From the NCBI GenBank assembly GCA_004558025.1, contig SFEG01000006.1, positions 1-64,000 of the forward strand: a DNA stretch of 64,000 nt. Reading direction: 5' to 3'. The DNA is from Clostridiales bacterium. Lineage in GTDB: Bacteria > Bacillota > Clostridia > Oscillospirales > Oscillospiraceae. Shown in pieces: positions 26,815 through 35,795 of the stretch; within the stretch, counting starts at the first letter, position 1, and each line of letters starts with the position of its first letter. A program made the translations under genes and the position numbers. A model generated the notes under the pieces. It searched no databases, was not told where the DNA came from, and worked only from the letters and a program-made list of their open reading frames with translations.

Positions 26815-29052
26815 TTATTTAAAGCGCTTCAGACGCAGAGCGTTTGACACGACGGAGATGGAGCTGAGCGCCATTGCCGCGCCCGCAAACATCGGGCTCA
26901 GGAGCGACCCTCCGAAGGCGTAGAACAGACCGGCGGCAAATGGGATGCCCACGCTGTTGTAGAAAAACGCCCAGAACAGGTTCTGCTTTATGTTGCGTAT
27001 AACGGCCTTGCTCAGGCGCAGAGCCGTCACGAGCGAGCCGAGTTGCGAGCCCATGAGCACAACGTCTGCCGATTCTATCGCAACGTCCGTTCCGCTGCCA
27101 ATTGCCGCGCCGATATCGGCCGAGGCGAGCGCCGGAGCGTCGTTTATGCCGTCGCCGACCATGCATACCTTTTTGCCTCCGGCTTTGAGCTTTTCGATCT
27201 CGCCCGCCTTGCCCTCGGGCAGCACGCCCGCGAGAACACGGTCGATATTCGCCTTGTCGGCGATCGAGTGTGCGGCCTTTTCGTTATCGCCGGTTATCAT
27301 TATCGTATCAATTCCGAGATTATGCAGAGCAGATATTGCCTCGGGGCTGTCGCTCTTTATGGTGTCAACAGCGCCGAAAAGTCCGGCAAAGCTGCCGTCA
27401 ATGGCCGCAAACATGAGCATGCAGCCGCTGTCCTCGAGCTTTGCGCGCTCGTCGGAAGCCGTTATTTCAACGCCGTTTTCCTGCATGAGCAGCGCGTTGC
27501 CGATGAGTACCTCATGGCCGGAGACCGTGGCTTTTATGCCGCGTCCGGGCACCGCCGTTATACTCTCTGCCGACGGAAGGCTGAGCTTTCGTTCCTCTGC
27601 CGCCTGTGTTATCGCCTTTGCCACAGGGTGCTCCGAGCCCGATTCGGCGGCGGCGCATATGCCGAGGAGCTCATTTTCGGGAAGCAAGACGGAGTAAACG
27701 CTGCTGAGCTTGGGCTTACCCTCGGTGACAGTGCCGGTCTTATCGAGAACTACGGTGTCGGCAAAGGCCATAGCCTGAAGCGCCTCGCCGCTTTTATACA
27801 AAACGCCCATCTCGGCTCCGCGGCCGGTGCCGACCATTATCGCAGTCGGCGTCGCAAGGCCGAGCGAGCAGGGGCACGCAACTACGAGAACGGAGACAAA
27901 GATATTCAAAACAAACTCGATATCCTTGCCGCAAAGCGCCCAAATTATTGCCGAAACGACAGCTATAGCCATGACTACGGGCACGAAAACGCCCGCGACC
28001 TTGTCGGCAAGCTTTGCGATAGGCGCCTTTTTACCCTGAGCGTCCTCAACCATGCGGATGATCTGCGCAAGAGCCGTATCTCCGCCGACCTTTGTGGCCG
28101 TAAACACGATAAGTCCCTCGCCGTTTATGCTGCCGCCGGTGACACTGCTTCCGACATCGAGCGTGACGGGAAGGCTCTCGCCGGTGAGCATGCTCAGGTC
28201 GGCGCTCGACGCGCCGGAGGTAACTGTACCGTCGCAGGGGAAGCGCTCGCCCGGTCGGACGGTTATCACGTCGCCCTCGCGCAGCTCGGATACGGGAACC
28301 TCGCCGGTCTCGCCGTGACGTGTTACGAGCGCCGTTTCCGGAGCAAGCTCGGTCAGGGCTCGGATAGCGTCGGATGTGTGGCGCTTGCTGCGTGCTTCAA
28401 GGTATTTGCCGAGCATGACGAGCGTTATTACAACTGCCGCGCTTTCAAAAAACAAATTTTCCGAGTAGCTCGCGTCGCCAAGAGCCATCTTCACTACGGC
28501 ATACAGTCCGTAGGCCAGCGCGGAAAACGTGCCTACAGCGACGAGTGTGTCCATATTCGGGTGTCCCTTGACGAGGCTGCCGAAGCCGTTAATATAGAAA
28601 TTGCGTCCGCCGATAACGATGGGCAGCGTTAGGATAAGCTGCACGAGCGCAAAGGTCAGCGGCGCATGGTGCGGCATCATGAACATCGGAAGCGGCAGTC
28701 CGATCATATGTCCCATTGAGACGTACAGAAGCGGAACAGCAAAGCATATGCACAGGATAACACGCCTTTTCATAGCATTGAGCTCGGCCTGCTTCTCGGC
28801 GTCCTCTTTTTTGCGGTTTTCAGCCGCGAGCGCGTCGGCCGAGATATACTCCTGCGCGCCGAAGCTAAGGCGCGAAACGAGCTCGCATATCTTAGGAACA
28901 TCGAGCGTATCGTCATAAACGATGTCCATTTTTTCGGTCGTGAGGTTCACGGATACTCTCTGCACGCCCTCCTGACGCTGCATAAAGCGCTCAAGGCTCG
29001 ATGAGCAGGCCGCGCAGTGCATTCCGCTAATTTTAAAAGTCTTTTCAGTCAT
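26815..29052 (-). CDS. copA: Copper-translocating P-type ATPase CopA
   Basis: 745 residues from ATG 29052 (AAGGCG upstream). One N-terminal heavy-metal domain with GMHCAAC (10-16), a Met/His-rich loop between the first two membrane segments (MFMMPHHAP), phosphatase motif MLTGES, CPC in membrane helix 6 (VACPCSLGL), phosphorylation site DKTGTVTEG, and hinge GDGINDAPAL. The CPC motif and single HMA domain fit a Cu(I) exporter. It is monocistronic; a TTAGCA-CC-TGCTAA palindrome lies in its leader. No CopZ chaperone or CsoR gene is adjacent. Confidence 0.95.
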   Translation of the reverse strand: MTEKTFKISGMHCAACSSSLERFMQRQEGVQRVSVNLTTEKMDIVYDDTLDVPKICELVSRLSFGAQEYISADALAAENRKKEDAEKQAELNAMKRRVILCICFAVPLLYVSMGHMIGLPLPMFMMPHHAPLTFALVQLILTLPIVIGGRNFYINGFGSLVKGHPNMDTLVAVGTFSALAYGLYAVVKMALGDASYSENLFFESAAVVITLVMLGKYLEARSKRHTSDAIRALTELAPETALVTRHGETGEVPVSELREGDVITVRPGERFPCDGTVTSGASSADLSMLTGESLPVTLDVGSSVTGGSINGEGLIVFTATKVGGDTALAQIIRMVEDAQGKKAPIAKLADKVAGVFVPVVMAIAVVSAIIWALCGKDIEFVLNIFVSVLVVACPCSLGLATPTAIMVGTGRGAEMGVLYKSGEALQAMAFADTVVLDKTGTVTEGKPKLSSVYSVLLPENELLGICAAAESGSEHPVAKAITQAAEERKLSLPSAESITAVPGRGIKATVSGHEVLIGNALLMQENGVEITASDERAKLEDSGCMLMFAAIDGSFAGLFGAVDTIKSDSPEAISALHNLGIDTIMITGDNEKAAHSIADKANIDRVLAGVLPEGKAGEIEKLKAGGKKVCMVGDGINDAPALASADIGAAIGSGTDVAIESADVVLMGSQLGSLVTALRLSKAVIRNIKQNLFWAFFYNSVGIPFAAGLFYAFGGSLLSPMFAGAAMALSSISVVSNALRLKRFK

Positions 29053-29066
29053 TGTATCGCCTTCAG

Positions 29067-29080
29067 TTAGCACCTGCTAA
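29067..29080 (-). promoter_or_regulatory. Palindrome in copA leader
   Basis: TTAGCA-CC-TGCTAA, a perfect 6-bp inverted repeat, sits between the copA -10 (TATAAT, 29104-29099) and the start codon. It is a possible operator or leader hairpin; the metal regulator is unknown. Confidence 0.4.
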
Positions 29081-29143
29081 TTCAATCTATACACATATAT
29101 TATACCAAGCTCTCCAAAAAATAAAGTGATATTTTCGACAAAA

Positions 29144-29180
29144 AGTAATTCCCACAGCGCATATTGGCTGTGGGAATTTG
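29144..29180 (-). terminator. Terminator after the spoIIE unit
   Basis: The stem AATTCCCACAGC - CATATTGG-type loop - GCTGTGGGAATT is followed on the minus strand by ACTTTTTG. It closes the spoIIE and 105-aa gene transcript. Confidence 0.75.
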
Positions 29181-29189
29181 TTCATATTA

Positions 29190-29507
29190 TCACATTATAA
29201 AATACATTATGGCCGCAGCGGCTCCGCTGCCGAGAAGCGTCGACAGTGCGGCGACAAGAGCGGTCGGTATTCTGCCGCCGCGCAGTGAGCCGGTGTATAC
29301 TCCCGCCGCCTGCTTTGCCTCGCTTAAAAGCTGCGAGCGTGTAACTCCGGCGGTCTTCATATAGTCCTCGCGGACGATGAATATCGCCTCCTCGAACACC
29401 TTCGGGTCGGGCGATTTCACGACTATGACCCTTTTTGCAACTCCCTTTACCACATCGAAAGCCTCCCTGTCGTCAGTCTTCTGTGTGTAGCTTAACCGTC
29501 TGAGCAT
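29190..29507 (-). CDS. Small membrane protein downstream of spoIIE
   Basis: 105 residues from ATG 29507, which follows the spoIIE stop by 11 nt with GAGG between them. The soluble part (1-85) contains KGVAKRVIVVKSPDPKVFEE and the IFIVREDYMKTAGVTR segment; the C-terminus is a hydrophobic anchor (about 84-104, ALVAALSTLLG to IMYFIM). The linkage to spoIIE suggests a sporulation or membrane-associated role, but I do not recognise the family. A longer open frame in the same register runs into spoIIE and is an artefact. Confidence 0.75.
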   Translation of the reverse strand: MLRRLSYTQKTDDREAFDVVKGVAKRVIVVKSPDPKVFEEAIFIVREDYMKTAGVTRSQLLSEAKQAAGVYTGSLRGGRIPTALVAALSTLLGSGAAAAIMYFIM

Positions 29508-29518
29508 AGCTTTATACC

Positions 29519-31852
29519 TCAAACGCGCTCTTCTACTCGGACGGCGAGGACGGTCATATCGTCGGAATAGCTGCAATTGCGCTCGGCTGCCTTGAGCGTG
29601 TCGCGCGCGAGCGCCTTCATATCGTCGCCGCAGGAGAGCAGTATATCGCGAAGCCAGGCATCGTCCGCGTCGCCGACAACGCCGTCCGAGGCAATTATAG
29701 CCGTGCTGCCGGGCTTTAAGCGCATGCGGACTATATCCGGCGCGGCGCCGGCAACGCCGCTTAGCCCCGGCGCGAAGCTTTCGCACTTTATCCTGCGTAT
29801 GCCGCGGCTTCCGCTGACGTAGCTCGGCGCGGCTCCGTACTTATAAAAGCAGGTCTCGCCGGAAAAGAGGTCTACGCACATGAGGTCGACCGTTGCGAAG
29901 CCCCAGTTATCGCCGCACTTTAAAAGCATGACGGAGTTTAAGGTTTTCATTGCGACTGCCGGATCAACTCCTGCACGCAGAAAGCCTTCGAGGATCTCGA
30001 TGACCTCGCGGCTATCGCTCGCGGCGGCCTCACCGCTGCCCATGCCGTCGGAGAGAATGACGCACAGAACGCCCGCATCGGTCTTAAAATAAGTGCCCTT
30101 ATCGCCGCTGACCTTCTCCCCTTTTTTCTTGAGCGCCGCTATTCCTACGGACACCGCCAGGGGCTCTGCCTCCATGAGCACAAGCTTTGCTTCGCTGTCG
30201 TTTTGGCTTTTGAGCCTGCACAGGCGCACACCGAGGACGCCGGACAGCTTATCGAGATAATCGTCCTGCTTTGTCAGGCGCGGGAGCGCGCCGCTTTCGA
30301 TAACGGCACGAAGCCTGCCGCGTGCATCGCGGTAAACGGCCGCATCGGCATCGATATCCTGCGAGAGCAGGTAGCGGATGAGCCGCCTCTCGGCGAGATG
30401 ATCGGCGCCGTTCGTTCCCGCAAGCTCCTTTGAAACAGAGCCCAATATCTCGGCCATATCTGAATATTGCCCCCATGCCGTATTTCGGCTCTCGCGCAGC
30501 GACTCGGAAAACTGCCTGCGATAAGCCGCCGCGCGCAGCTCGGCGTTGACCGCCGTAACAAAGGCCTCTGTAGTTTTGCACTTTTCGGTGAAGCGACGAG
30601 GGATATCGCCTATCTCAAGTGTGCCGCGGCTGAGCATTTTGGGCGTTGCGTCGTTGAGCGCGGATAGCGTGTCGATATAATCTCTGTTCCAGCAGCGGTT
30701 TTTCTCCTTACATTTAAGGCATACGCTGTCGGCCGCGCGGTCAAAAACCTTTGCGGGGTCTGCATCGTTATACTGCTCGTCGACATTGCGGCGGACTATC
30801 TCATAGAGGCTGCCATAGGCCTTGCTCAAGCTCATTACCCTGCGCGCAACGTAGCGCCGCAGGCCGGATTCGCCGCTTCCGCCGATAACCGGCTGCACCA
30901 TCGAGCCCGCACGATTTAAAAAGCCCGAGGGCAGAAGCATGAATATAACAGACGCGGCAAAGACCTCGAACAGTGAATTTATCTCGGTCTGAAATGACCA
31001 TGCACAAGCAACAGCGGCAGCATTTGCTACAATAAACGCGAGAATAAACAGCAGCCTGCCGCGGCGATTGAACATGCCCGACAGCAGCCCCGCAAAAGCA
31101 TAGGCCATTGTGTAAAACGGCATGCCGCCGGCCGTGAGATCCATTGCAATGCCGAAGGCCGTGCCGATGGTGCAGCCGGTCATGATGCCGCAACGCAGCG
31201 TGCAGGTCATGACGATGAGCAGCGCCAGAAGTCTGCCGAGCGATATTGCGGCGAAAAGCTCAATCTGCGACATTGCCATGAGAAGCACCGCCGCCGTTAT
31301 CAGAACGCTTCCGGCGTATCTCAGCTCCTCCGCCTCGGTTGTACGCTCGGCATCGCTCAGCGCCTCGCGGAAAAACCAGCATCCACCGAAGGAAAACACC
31401 GTTTCAACCAGTATAACTGCTGCGGCGGGAGCCTGAGTGAACACCGATGTGAAGCTCGAAAGTATTCCCGTCAAGAGCGCCGCTATCGCCGCGACGCTCG
31501 GGGCGAATACACTTTTCTTTGCAAGCTTTGTGTCCTGAAAGGCAAAGCTTATGGTATACACCAAAACTATTGCCGCAAGGTAGCGTATGCTCCCGGCAAG
31601 GCCGCTGCTTATTATGTATCCGATCGCCGCACCTATGAGGCAGCCGACACCGTTTATTCCAGCGCCCGAGGCAGCGACCGCCGCCATGCCGAACGGCCCC
31701 GCCGAACCCAGTAGCCTCGCCGATGCCAAAAGCACGCCTCCTATCAGATGCACCACCGCATAGGCCGCGCTTATTACCTCCTTCGATGTGCGCTCCGCCG
31801 CACTTTTTCCTATCGCAACCTTTATCGCAGCGATCGTGCCTTTCATATCCAT
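29519..31852 (-). CDS. spoIIE: Stage II sporulation protein E (PP2C phosphatase)
   Basis: 777 residues. About ten N-terminal membrane segments (residues 40-310), a central cytoplasmic region with clustered Cys (VCLKCKEKNRCWNRD), then a PP2C phosphatase domain (about 560-777) with the metal-binding Asp residues in SDGMGSGEAA and ASDGVVGDADD. SpoIIE dephosphorylates SpoIIAA to activate sigma-F in the forespore and also marks the polar septum. GGAGG lies before the ATG. In Bacillus it sits beside tilS-hpt-ftsH; here it is about 24 kb away. Confidence 0.95.
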   Translation of the reverse strand: MDMKGTIAAIKVAIGKSAAERTSKEVISAAYAVVHLIGGVLLASARLLGSAGPFGMAAVAASGAGINGVGCLIGAAIGYIISSGLAGSIRYLAAIVLVYTISFAFQDTKLAKKSVFAPSVAAIAALLTGILSSFTSVFTQAPAAAVILVETVFSFGGCWFFREALSDAERTTEAEELRYAGSVLITAAVLLMAMSQIELFAAISLGRLLALLIVMTCTLRCGIMTGCTIGTAFGIAMDLTAGGMPFYTMAYAFAGLLSGMFNRRGRLLFILAFIVANAAAVACAWSFQTEINSLFEVFAASVIFMLLPSGFLNRAGSMVQPVIGGSGESGLRRYVARRVMSLSKAYGSLYEIVRRNVDEQYNDADPAKVFDRAADSVCLKCKEKNRCWNRDYIDTLSALNDATPKMLSRGTLEIGDIPRRFTEKCKTTEAFVTAVNAELRAAAYRRQFSESLRESRNTAWGQYSDMAEILGSVSKELAGTNGADHLAERRLIRYLLSQDIDADAAVYRDARGRLRAVIESGALPRLTKQDDYLDKLSGVLGVRLCRLKSQNDSEAKLVLMEAEPLAVSVGIAALKKKGEKVSGDKGTYFKTDAGVLCVILSDGMGSGEAAASDSREVIEILEGFLRAGVDPAVAMKTLNSVMLLKCGDNWGFATVDLMCVDLFSGETCFYKYGAAPSYVSGSRGIRRIKCESFAPGLSGVAGAAPDIVRMRLKPGSTAIIASDGVVGDADDAWLRDILLSCGDDMKALARDTLKAAERNCSYSDDMTVLAVRVEERV

Positions 31853-31990
31853 TGTCGTCCTCCGTTAGTTTACATAAAGTAATAATTATTATACTTATGT
31901 AATTCTCCGAAGCGTGTCACTCGGTGCTGTTGAGAAATGTTATTTGCGCATGGAAAATACGGAGAAATAATCCCGGTGGATTTTGAACAT

Positions 31991-32026
31991 AAAAAAACAG
32001 GTACGGTCTTTCGATCGTACCTGTTT
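31991..32026 (-). terminator. Terminator of the 2-oxoacid:ferredoxin oxidoreductase operon
   Basis: An 11-bp stem, AAACAGGTACG with its complement CGTACCTGTTT (10-nt loop), followed on the minus strand by a run of T. Confidence 0.8.
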
Positions 32027-32040
32027 AAATTAAGCTTTAA

Positions 32041-32583
32041 TCACTGCTTTGCAGCGTCGTCCTTGCCGGCCTGAAGTGCCTTCATGTTGCCGGGGAGGAA
32101 CTTTGCTTTGCGCTCGCCGAGCTCGATGCGGATAGCCTCGCTCATCTTCTCGTCGTCAACGACGGGAGCCTTGGCCAGCAGTGCGCCCAGGATTGCAACG
32201 TTTGCGCCCTTGGGGTTGCCGACTTCTTCAGCTATGCGGTTTGCGTCGCAGTAGACGACCTGGATATCGTCGCGCTCTGCCTTGCGGTCGATCAGAGAGC
32301 TGTTGATAACGAGGACGCCGCCGGGCTTAACGTGAGCCTCGAACTTGTCCAGAGAAGGACGGTTCATGGCGACAACGACGTCTGCCATGTCGACCAGCGG
32401 GGAAGCAACGGGATCATCGGAAACGATGACCGAGCAGTTTGCGGTACCGCCGCGCATCTCAGGGCCGTAGGAAGGCAGCCAGGAGACATGCTTGCCGTCG
32501 AGCATGCAAGCCATTGCAAGGAACTTACCGATCAGGAGCATGCCCTGACCGCCGAAACCGGCGAATATAAACTCTTTTTTCAT
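32041..32583 (-). CDS. 2-oxoacid:ferredoxin oxidoreductase, gamma subunit
   Basis: 180 residues. FAGFGGQGMLLIGK (8-21) and SYGPEMRGGTANCSVI are signatures of the gamma domain of ketoacid:ferredoxin oxidoreductases, which helps assembly and CoA-dependent acyl transfer. It is last of four subunits in order delta (ferredoxin), alpha, beta, gamma, and is closely spaced with the beta gene. The complex oxidatively decarboxylates a 2-oxoacid to acyl-CoA while reducing ferredoxin. The alpha subunit's sequence favours branched-chain or 2-oxoglutarate substrates over pyruvate. Confidence 0.93.
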   Translation of the reverse strand: MKKEFIFAGFGGQGMLLIGKFLAMACMLDGKHVSWLPSYGPEMRGGTANCSVIVSDDPVASPLVDMADVVVAMNRPSLDKFEAHVKPGGVLVINSSLIDRKAERDDIQVVYCDANRIAEEVGNPKGANVAILGALLAKAPVVDDEKMSEAIRIELGERKAKFLPGNMKALQAGKDDAAKQ

Positions 32584-32584
32584 A

Positions 32585-33346
32585 TTATTCGGCCTCCTTG
32601 TCTTTCTTAACGCCGAGAGGATAGTAAGGAATCATATTCTCTTCGAGCCACTTCATAGCCTCGGTCGGGCTGAGACCCCAGTTGGTGGGGCAGGTGGAAA
32701 GAACCTCTACCATGCAGAATCCCTTACCCTGCATCTGATAGGTGAATGCCTTCTTGATGGCCTTCTTGGTCTTCATGATGTTTGCGTTGTTGTTGACAGC
32801 GCAGCGCTCGATGTAGTAAGAGCCGGGGATGGTCGAGAGCATCTCTGCAACGCGGATAGGTGCGCCGCACCATGCCTCGTCACGACCCTTGGGGGAAGTG
32901 GTGGTCTTCTGACCAACGAGGGTGGTAGGAGCCATCTGGCCGCCGGTCATGCCGTAAATAGCATTGTTGACGAAAATGGTGCAGATGTGCTCGCCGCGGT
33001 GTGCAGCGTGAACGATCTCGGCAGTACCGATGGAAGCGAGGTCGCCGTCGCCCTGGTAGGTGAATACGAGGGTATCCTTGCCGACAACGCGCTTTGCGCC
33101 GGTTGCGACTGCGGGTGCACGGCCGTGTGCGGCTTCGTACATATCGCAGTTAAAGTAATCATAAGCAAATACGGAGCAGCCGACAGGTGCTACGCCGATG
33201 ACCTTACCTTCTTCGATAACGCCTTCCTTTTCGAGCTCCTCGATGGACTCTGCTACCAGGCGATGGATGATGCCGTGGTTGCAGCCGGGGCAGTAATGGA
33301 AAGTCTTGTCGGTAAGGAGTTTAGTTCTCTCAAATACTACGGACAT
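32585..33346 (-). CDS. 2-oxoacid:ferredoxin oxidoreductase, beta (TPP-binding) subunit
   Basis: 253 residues. It begins with the FHYCPGCNHG cluster (15-24), and the TPP/Mg site is YQGDGDLASIG followed by FVNNAIYGMTGGQMAPTT. This subunit carries thiamine pyrophosphate, where the 2-oxoacid is decarboxylated. It starts on the base before the alpha stop region ends and is followed one base later by the gamma subunit, showing tight coupling. Uniformly optimal codons suggest high expression. Confidence 0.94.
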   Translation of the reverse strand: MSVVFERTKLLTDKTFHYCPGCNHGIIHRLVAESIEELEKEGVIEEGKVIGVAPVGCSVFAYDYFNCDMYEAAHGRAPAVATGAKRVVGKDTLVFTYQGDGDLASIGTAEIVHAAHRGEHICTIFVNNAIYGMTGGQMAPTTLVGQKTTTSPKGRDEAWCGAPIRVAEMLSTIPGSYYIERCAVNNNANIMKTKKAIKKAFTYQMQGKGFCMVEVLSTCPTNWGLSPTEAMKWLEENMIPYYPLGVKKDKEAE

Positions 33347-34432
33347 TTATTTACCCTCCTTCATGCTCTTGATCTTTGCAACGATCTCGTCGGTGGTGGG
33401 CATCTGGGAGCCGCAGTGGCCGAAGAAATCAATGGGCTTTGCGCCGTTAATTGCAATCTTAACGTCTTCGAGCATCTGGCCTTCGTTCAGCTCTACGTCG
33501 AGAACCGCCTTTACGCTGTCAGCCTTGACAGCCTCAGCAACTGCATCGTACGGGAACGGCCATACGGTGATGGGACGTACCAGACCGACGTTGATGCCCT
33601 CAGCCTTGAGCTGATCGATAGCAGACTTTGCGATACGTGCGACAGTGCCGAATGCGGTGATGATGTACTCTGCGCCCTCGCAGTTGTAGTTTTCCCACAT
33701 CTGCTCGTTCTTGGTGACCTCAGCGTACATTGTCTGCAGGTCTGCGTTATGTACGGACAGAGACTCGGTATCGATATAGATGGAGTTGATGACGCCGCGC
33801 TTTGCAGGATCGTCGCCGGGCTTCCAGCCTGTGCATGCCCAGGGCTTCTTCTCGGGATCGATCTTGAAGTCGACCATCTCGGGCATCTCAACAGGCTCCA
33901 TCATCTGAGCGATGATGCCGTCTGCGATGAACAGTACGGGGATGCGGTACTGCTCTGCCTTGTCATATGCGAACATCATGATGTCAACTGCTTCCTGAAC
34001 GGAGGAGGGTGCGTAGGTCAGCAGGTGGTAGTCACCGTTGCCGCCGCCCTTGACAGCCTGGAAGTAGTCGCCCTGGGAAGCCTGAATGTTGCCGAGGCCG
34101 GGGCCGCCGCGCATTACGTTCAGGATAACACAGGGAAGCATTGCGCCTGCGCAGTAGGATATACCTTCCTGCTTCAGGGAGATGCCGGGGCTGGAGGAGG
34201 AAGTGATCGCACGGGCACCGGTACCGGCTGCGCCGTAGATCATGTTGATCGCCGCGACTTCGGACTCTGCCTGCAGGAAGCAGCCGTTTACGTCGGGATC
34301 GAACATACGAGCGGACATGTATTCAGGAATCTCAGTCTGCGGGGTAATGGGATAGCCGAAGAAATAACGAGCGCCGGCTCTGATGGCTGCCTCTGCAATA
34401 GCTTCGCTACCCTTCATAAGAGTTTTTGCCAT
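33347..34432 (-). CDS. vorB: 2-oxoacid:ferredoxin oxidoreductase, alpha subunit (VorB-like)
   Basis: 361 residues. MKGSEAIAEAAIRAGARYFF followed by GYPITPQTEI is the pyrimidine-binding domain start seen in VorB/KorA-type alpha subunits; SSSSPGISLKQEG and the C-terminal GLVRPITVWPFP are also typical. The family covers 2-oxoglutarate (Kor) and branched-chain 2-oxoisovalerate (Vor) enzymes; sequence alone does not settle which, though the N-terminus matches those usually labelled VorB. It follows the ferredoxin subunit by 13 nt. Confidence 0.9.
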   Translation of the reverse strand: MAKTLMKGSEAIAEAAIRAGARYFFGYPITPQTEIPEYMSARMFDPDVNGCFLQAESEVAAINMIYGAAGTGARAITSSSSPGISLKQEGISYCAGAMLPCVILNVMRGGPGLGNIQASQGDYFQAVKGGGNGDYHLLTYAPSSVQEAVDIMMFAYDKAEQYRIPVLFIADGIIAQMMEPVEMPEMVDFKIDPEKKPWACTGWKPGDDPAKRGVINSIYIDTESLSVHNADLQTMYAEVTKNEQMWENYNCEGAEYIITAFGTVARIAKSAIDQLKAEGINVGLVRPITVWPFPYDAVAEAVKADSVKAVLDVELNEGQMLEDVKIAINGAKPIDFFGHCGSQMPTTDEIVAKIKSMKEGK

Positions 34433-34445
34433 TATAATTTCCTCC

Positions 34446-34655
34446 TTAATCCTTCTCGATGTGGATTACCACGTCGGGGCAAGTGCGTGCGCAGGATGCG
34501 CAGCCGATGCACTCTTCAGGTTTTACAACCTCTGCCGGGTGATAGCCTTTTGCGTTGATTTTTGCCTTGGAAAGTTCAATGCAACCCTTGGGGCAGGCTC
34601 TTGCACAGAGACCGCAGCCCTTGCACAGGTTCTCATTGATGGTTACCTTTACCAT
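34446..34655 (-). CDS. 2-oxoacid:ferredoxin oxidoreductase, delta subunit (2[4Fe-4S] ferredoxin)
   Basis: 69 residues with two ferredoxin cluster motifs: CKGCGLCARAC (11-21) and CIGCASCARTC in the second half, each followed by Pro. It passes electrons from the TPP/cluster core to free ferredoxin. It is the first gene of the four-subunit operon, and a P-loop ATPase gene lies 70 nt upstream on the same strand. Confidence 0.94.
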   Translation of the reverse strand: MVKVTINENLCKGCGLCARACPKGCIELSKAKINAKGYHPAEVVKPEECIGCASCARTCPDVVIHIEKD

Positions 34656-34725
34656 GTTGCTACCTCTTTTCTTTATTTTTGCTTTTTGCCAATTTATTTA
34701 ATCCGCGTAAAGCGGGGTCGCGCAA

Positions 34726-35466
34726 TTAATGCTTGAAGTTTTTCTGCGGGTCGACCGTGTGCAGGCCGTATTTAATATACGAATCCCAGTCACGGTGCAT
34801 GTACACATCTATGGGGATGGGTTTGCCGATATACTTCGGATCGTGCCCCTCGGAAAGGAACTGTTCAAGCAGATCCTTCTTGCCTGTGGTATACGCAACG
34901 GGGATGCCCGTTTTGTCGGATACCTCCTTGAGCATCTTATAACCGTCGCGCAGCTCCTCGACCGTCGTTTCGGTTGCGAGGTTTGCGTTGTTTATCATGC
35001 CGGTTATCTGAAGTCTCGAATGCGCCTGCATTCCCTCCTGAAGTCTTATGAGCTTTTCAACGGTGCCGGACAGTGGTCTGCGGATATTGACAACATTGAG
35101 CACCTCCAAAGCGCCGGGCTCGAGGTCGACAAAGTCCTGATGATATCGCCCCAGCGCCGTTGCGCCGACATCATCGCCGCCGACGTCGAACACGACCGTG
35201 TCCCACTCAAGGACGAAGGCCGAGGCGACCTCAGCCGGAAGCGAAAGCGTTTCGATACCCGAGCAGGCATAGTTCGGGGATACGAGCCGTATCTCCTTCT
35301 GCTCGACCATCTTACCGCGCTCTGTCAGTCTGAAATAAGTATTGACCATATCAAGGTCTATAAGCTCCGTCCTGTCTCCGCGGGCGGCGGCCTGCATAGC
35401 AAAGTTCAGGGCCAGCTCGCTCTTGCCGCTGCCGTAGTTGCCGATAAGGACCTTAACGTTCTTCAT
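34726..35466 (-). CDS. P-loop ATPase linked to 2-oxoacid:ferredoxin oxidoreductase
   Basis: 246 residues from ATG 35466 (ACGGAGG upstream). Walker A is GNYGSGKSE (7-15); ELIDLDMVNTYFR and VFDVGGDDVGATALG resemble the deviant switch regions of MinD/CobQ-type NTPases. It is soluble, with no sensor domain. Proteins of this kind are often encoded beside ferredoxin oxidoreductases in Clostridia, so a role in assembling or supplying clusters or cofactor to that enzyme is reasonable but unproven. It lies upstream of the delta subunit on the same strand. Confidence 0.8.
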   Translation of the reverse strand: MKNVKVLIGNYGSGKSELALNFAMQAAARGDRTELIDLDMVNTYFRLTERGKMVEQKEIRLVSPNYACSGIETLSLPAEVASAFVLEWDTVVFDVGGDDVGATALGRYHQDFVDLEPGALEVLNVVNIRRPLSGTVEKLIRLQEGMQAHSRLQITGMINNANLATETTVEELRDGYKMLKEVSDKTGIPVAYTTGKKDLLEQFLSEGHDPKYIGKPIPIDVYMHRDWDSYIKYGLHTVDPQKNFKH

Positions 35467-35795
35467 CGAAAGTAACCTCCGTTCATTAGATGAACGCATT
35501 CAAACACCTATATATTGTAGCATCCTGCAATTTTTCCGTCAACATTTATGCTTGTTAATCTTGAGATAATCGCCCGCAATAATCCACAAAAATTAAGCAT
35601 ATTTTTTGTGGATTTAGTCAAATGAAATATTTTGTCTTCAATTTTTAACTTGAAAAAGTGCACATTTCTCAACATCATCTCAATTGTGTTCCACTATGCG
35701 AGAAAATGCAATTTCGGCATGCCTTTATTCATTTTGATGCCCAAAATGTGCAGACATAGTTATACCCATATCCGCACATTTCGCCCTATGATGCA
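35467..35795. other. Intergenic region, AT-rich
   Basis: No gene is seen. It separates the S-component gene (3' end) from the ATPase gene (5' end), both on the minus strand. It contains GTGCACATTTC near 35658 and an AAATGTGC ... GCACATTT inverted repeat near 35746-35783. No clear T-run terminator for the ECF operon is visible. Confidence 0.4.

Noticed and set aside
27043..28632. A 529-codon plus-strand frame opposite copA
   Set aside because: Shadow of the strongly biased copA codons; no RBS and no domain.
32987..34558. A 523-codon plus-strand open frame across the oxidoreductase genes
   Set aside because: Antisense shadow; Cys/Leu/Asp-rich translation without motifs, while the minus strand encodes well-known subunits.
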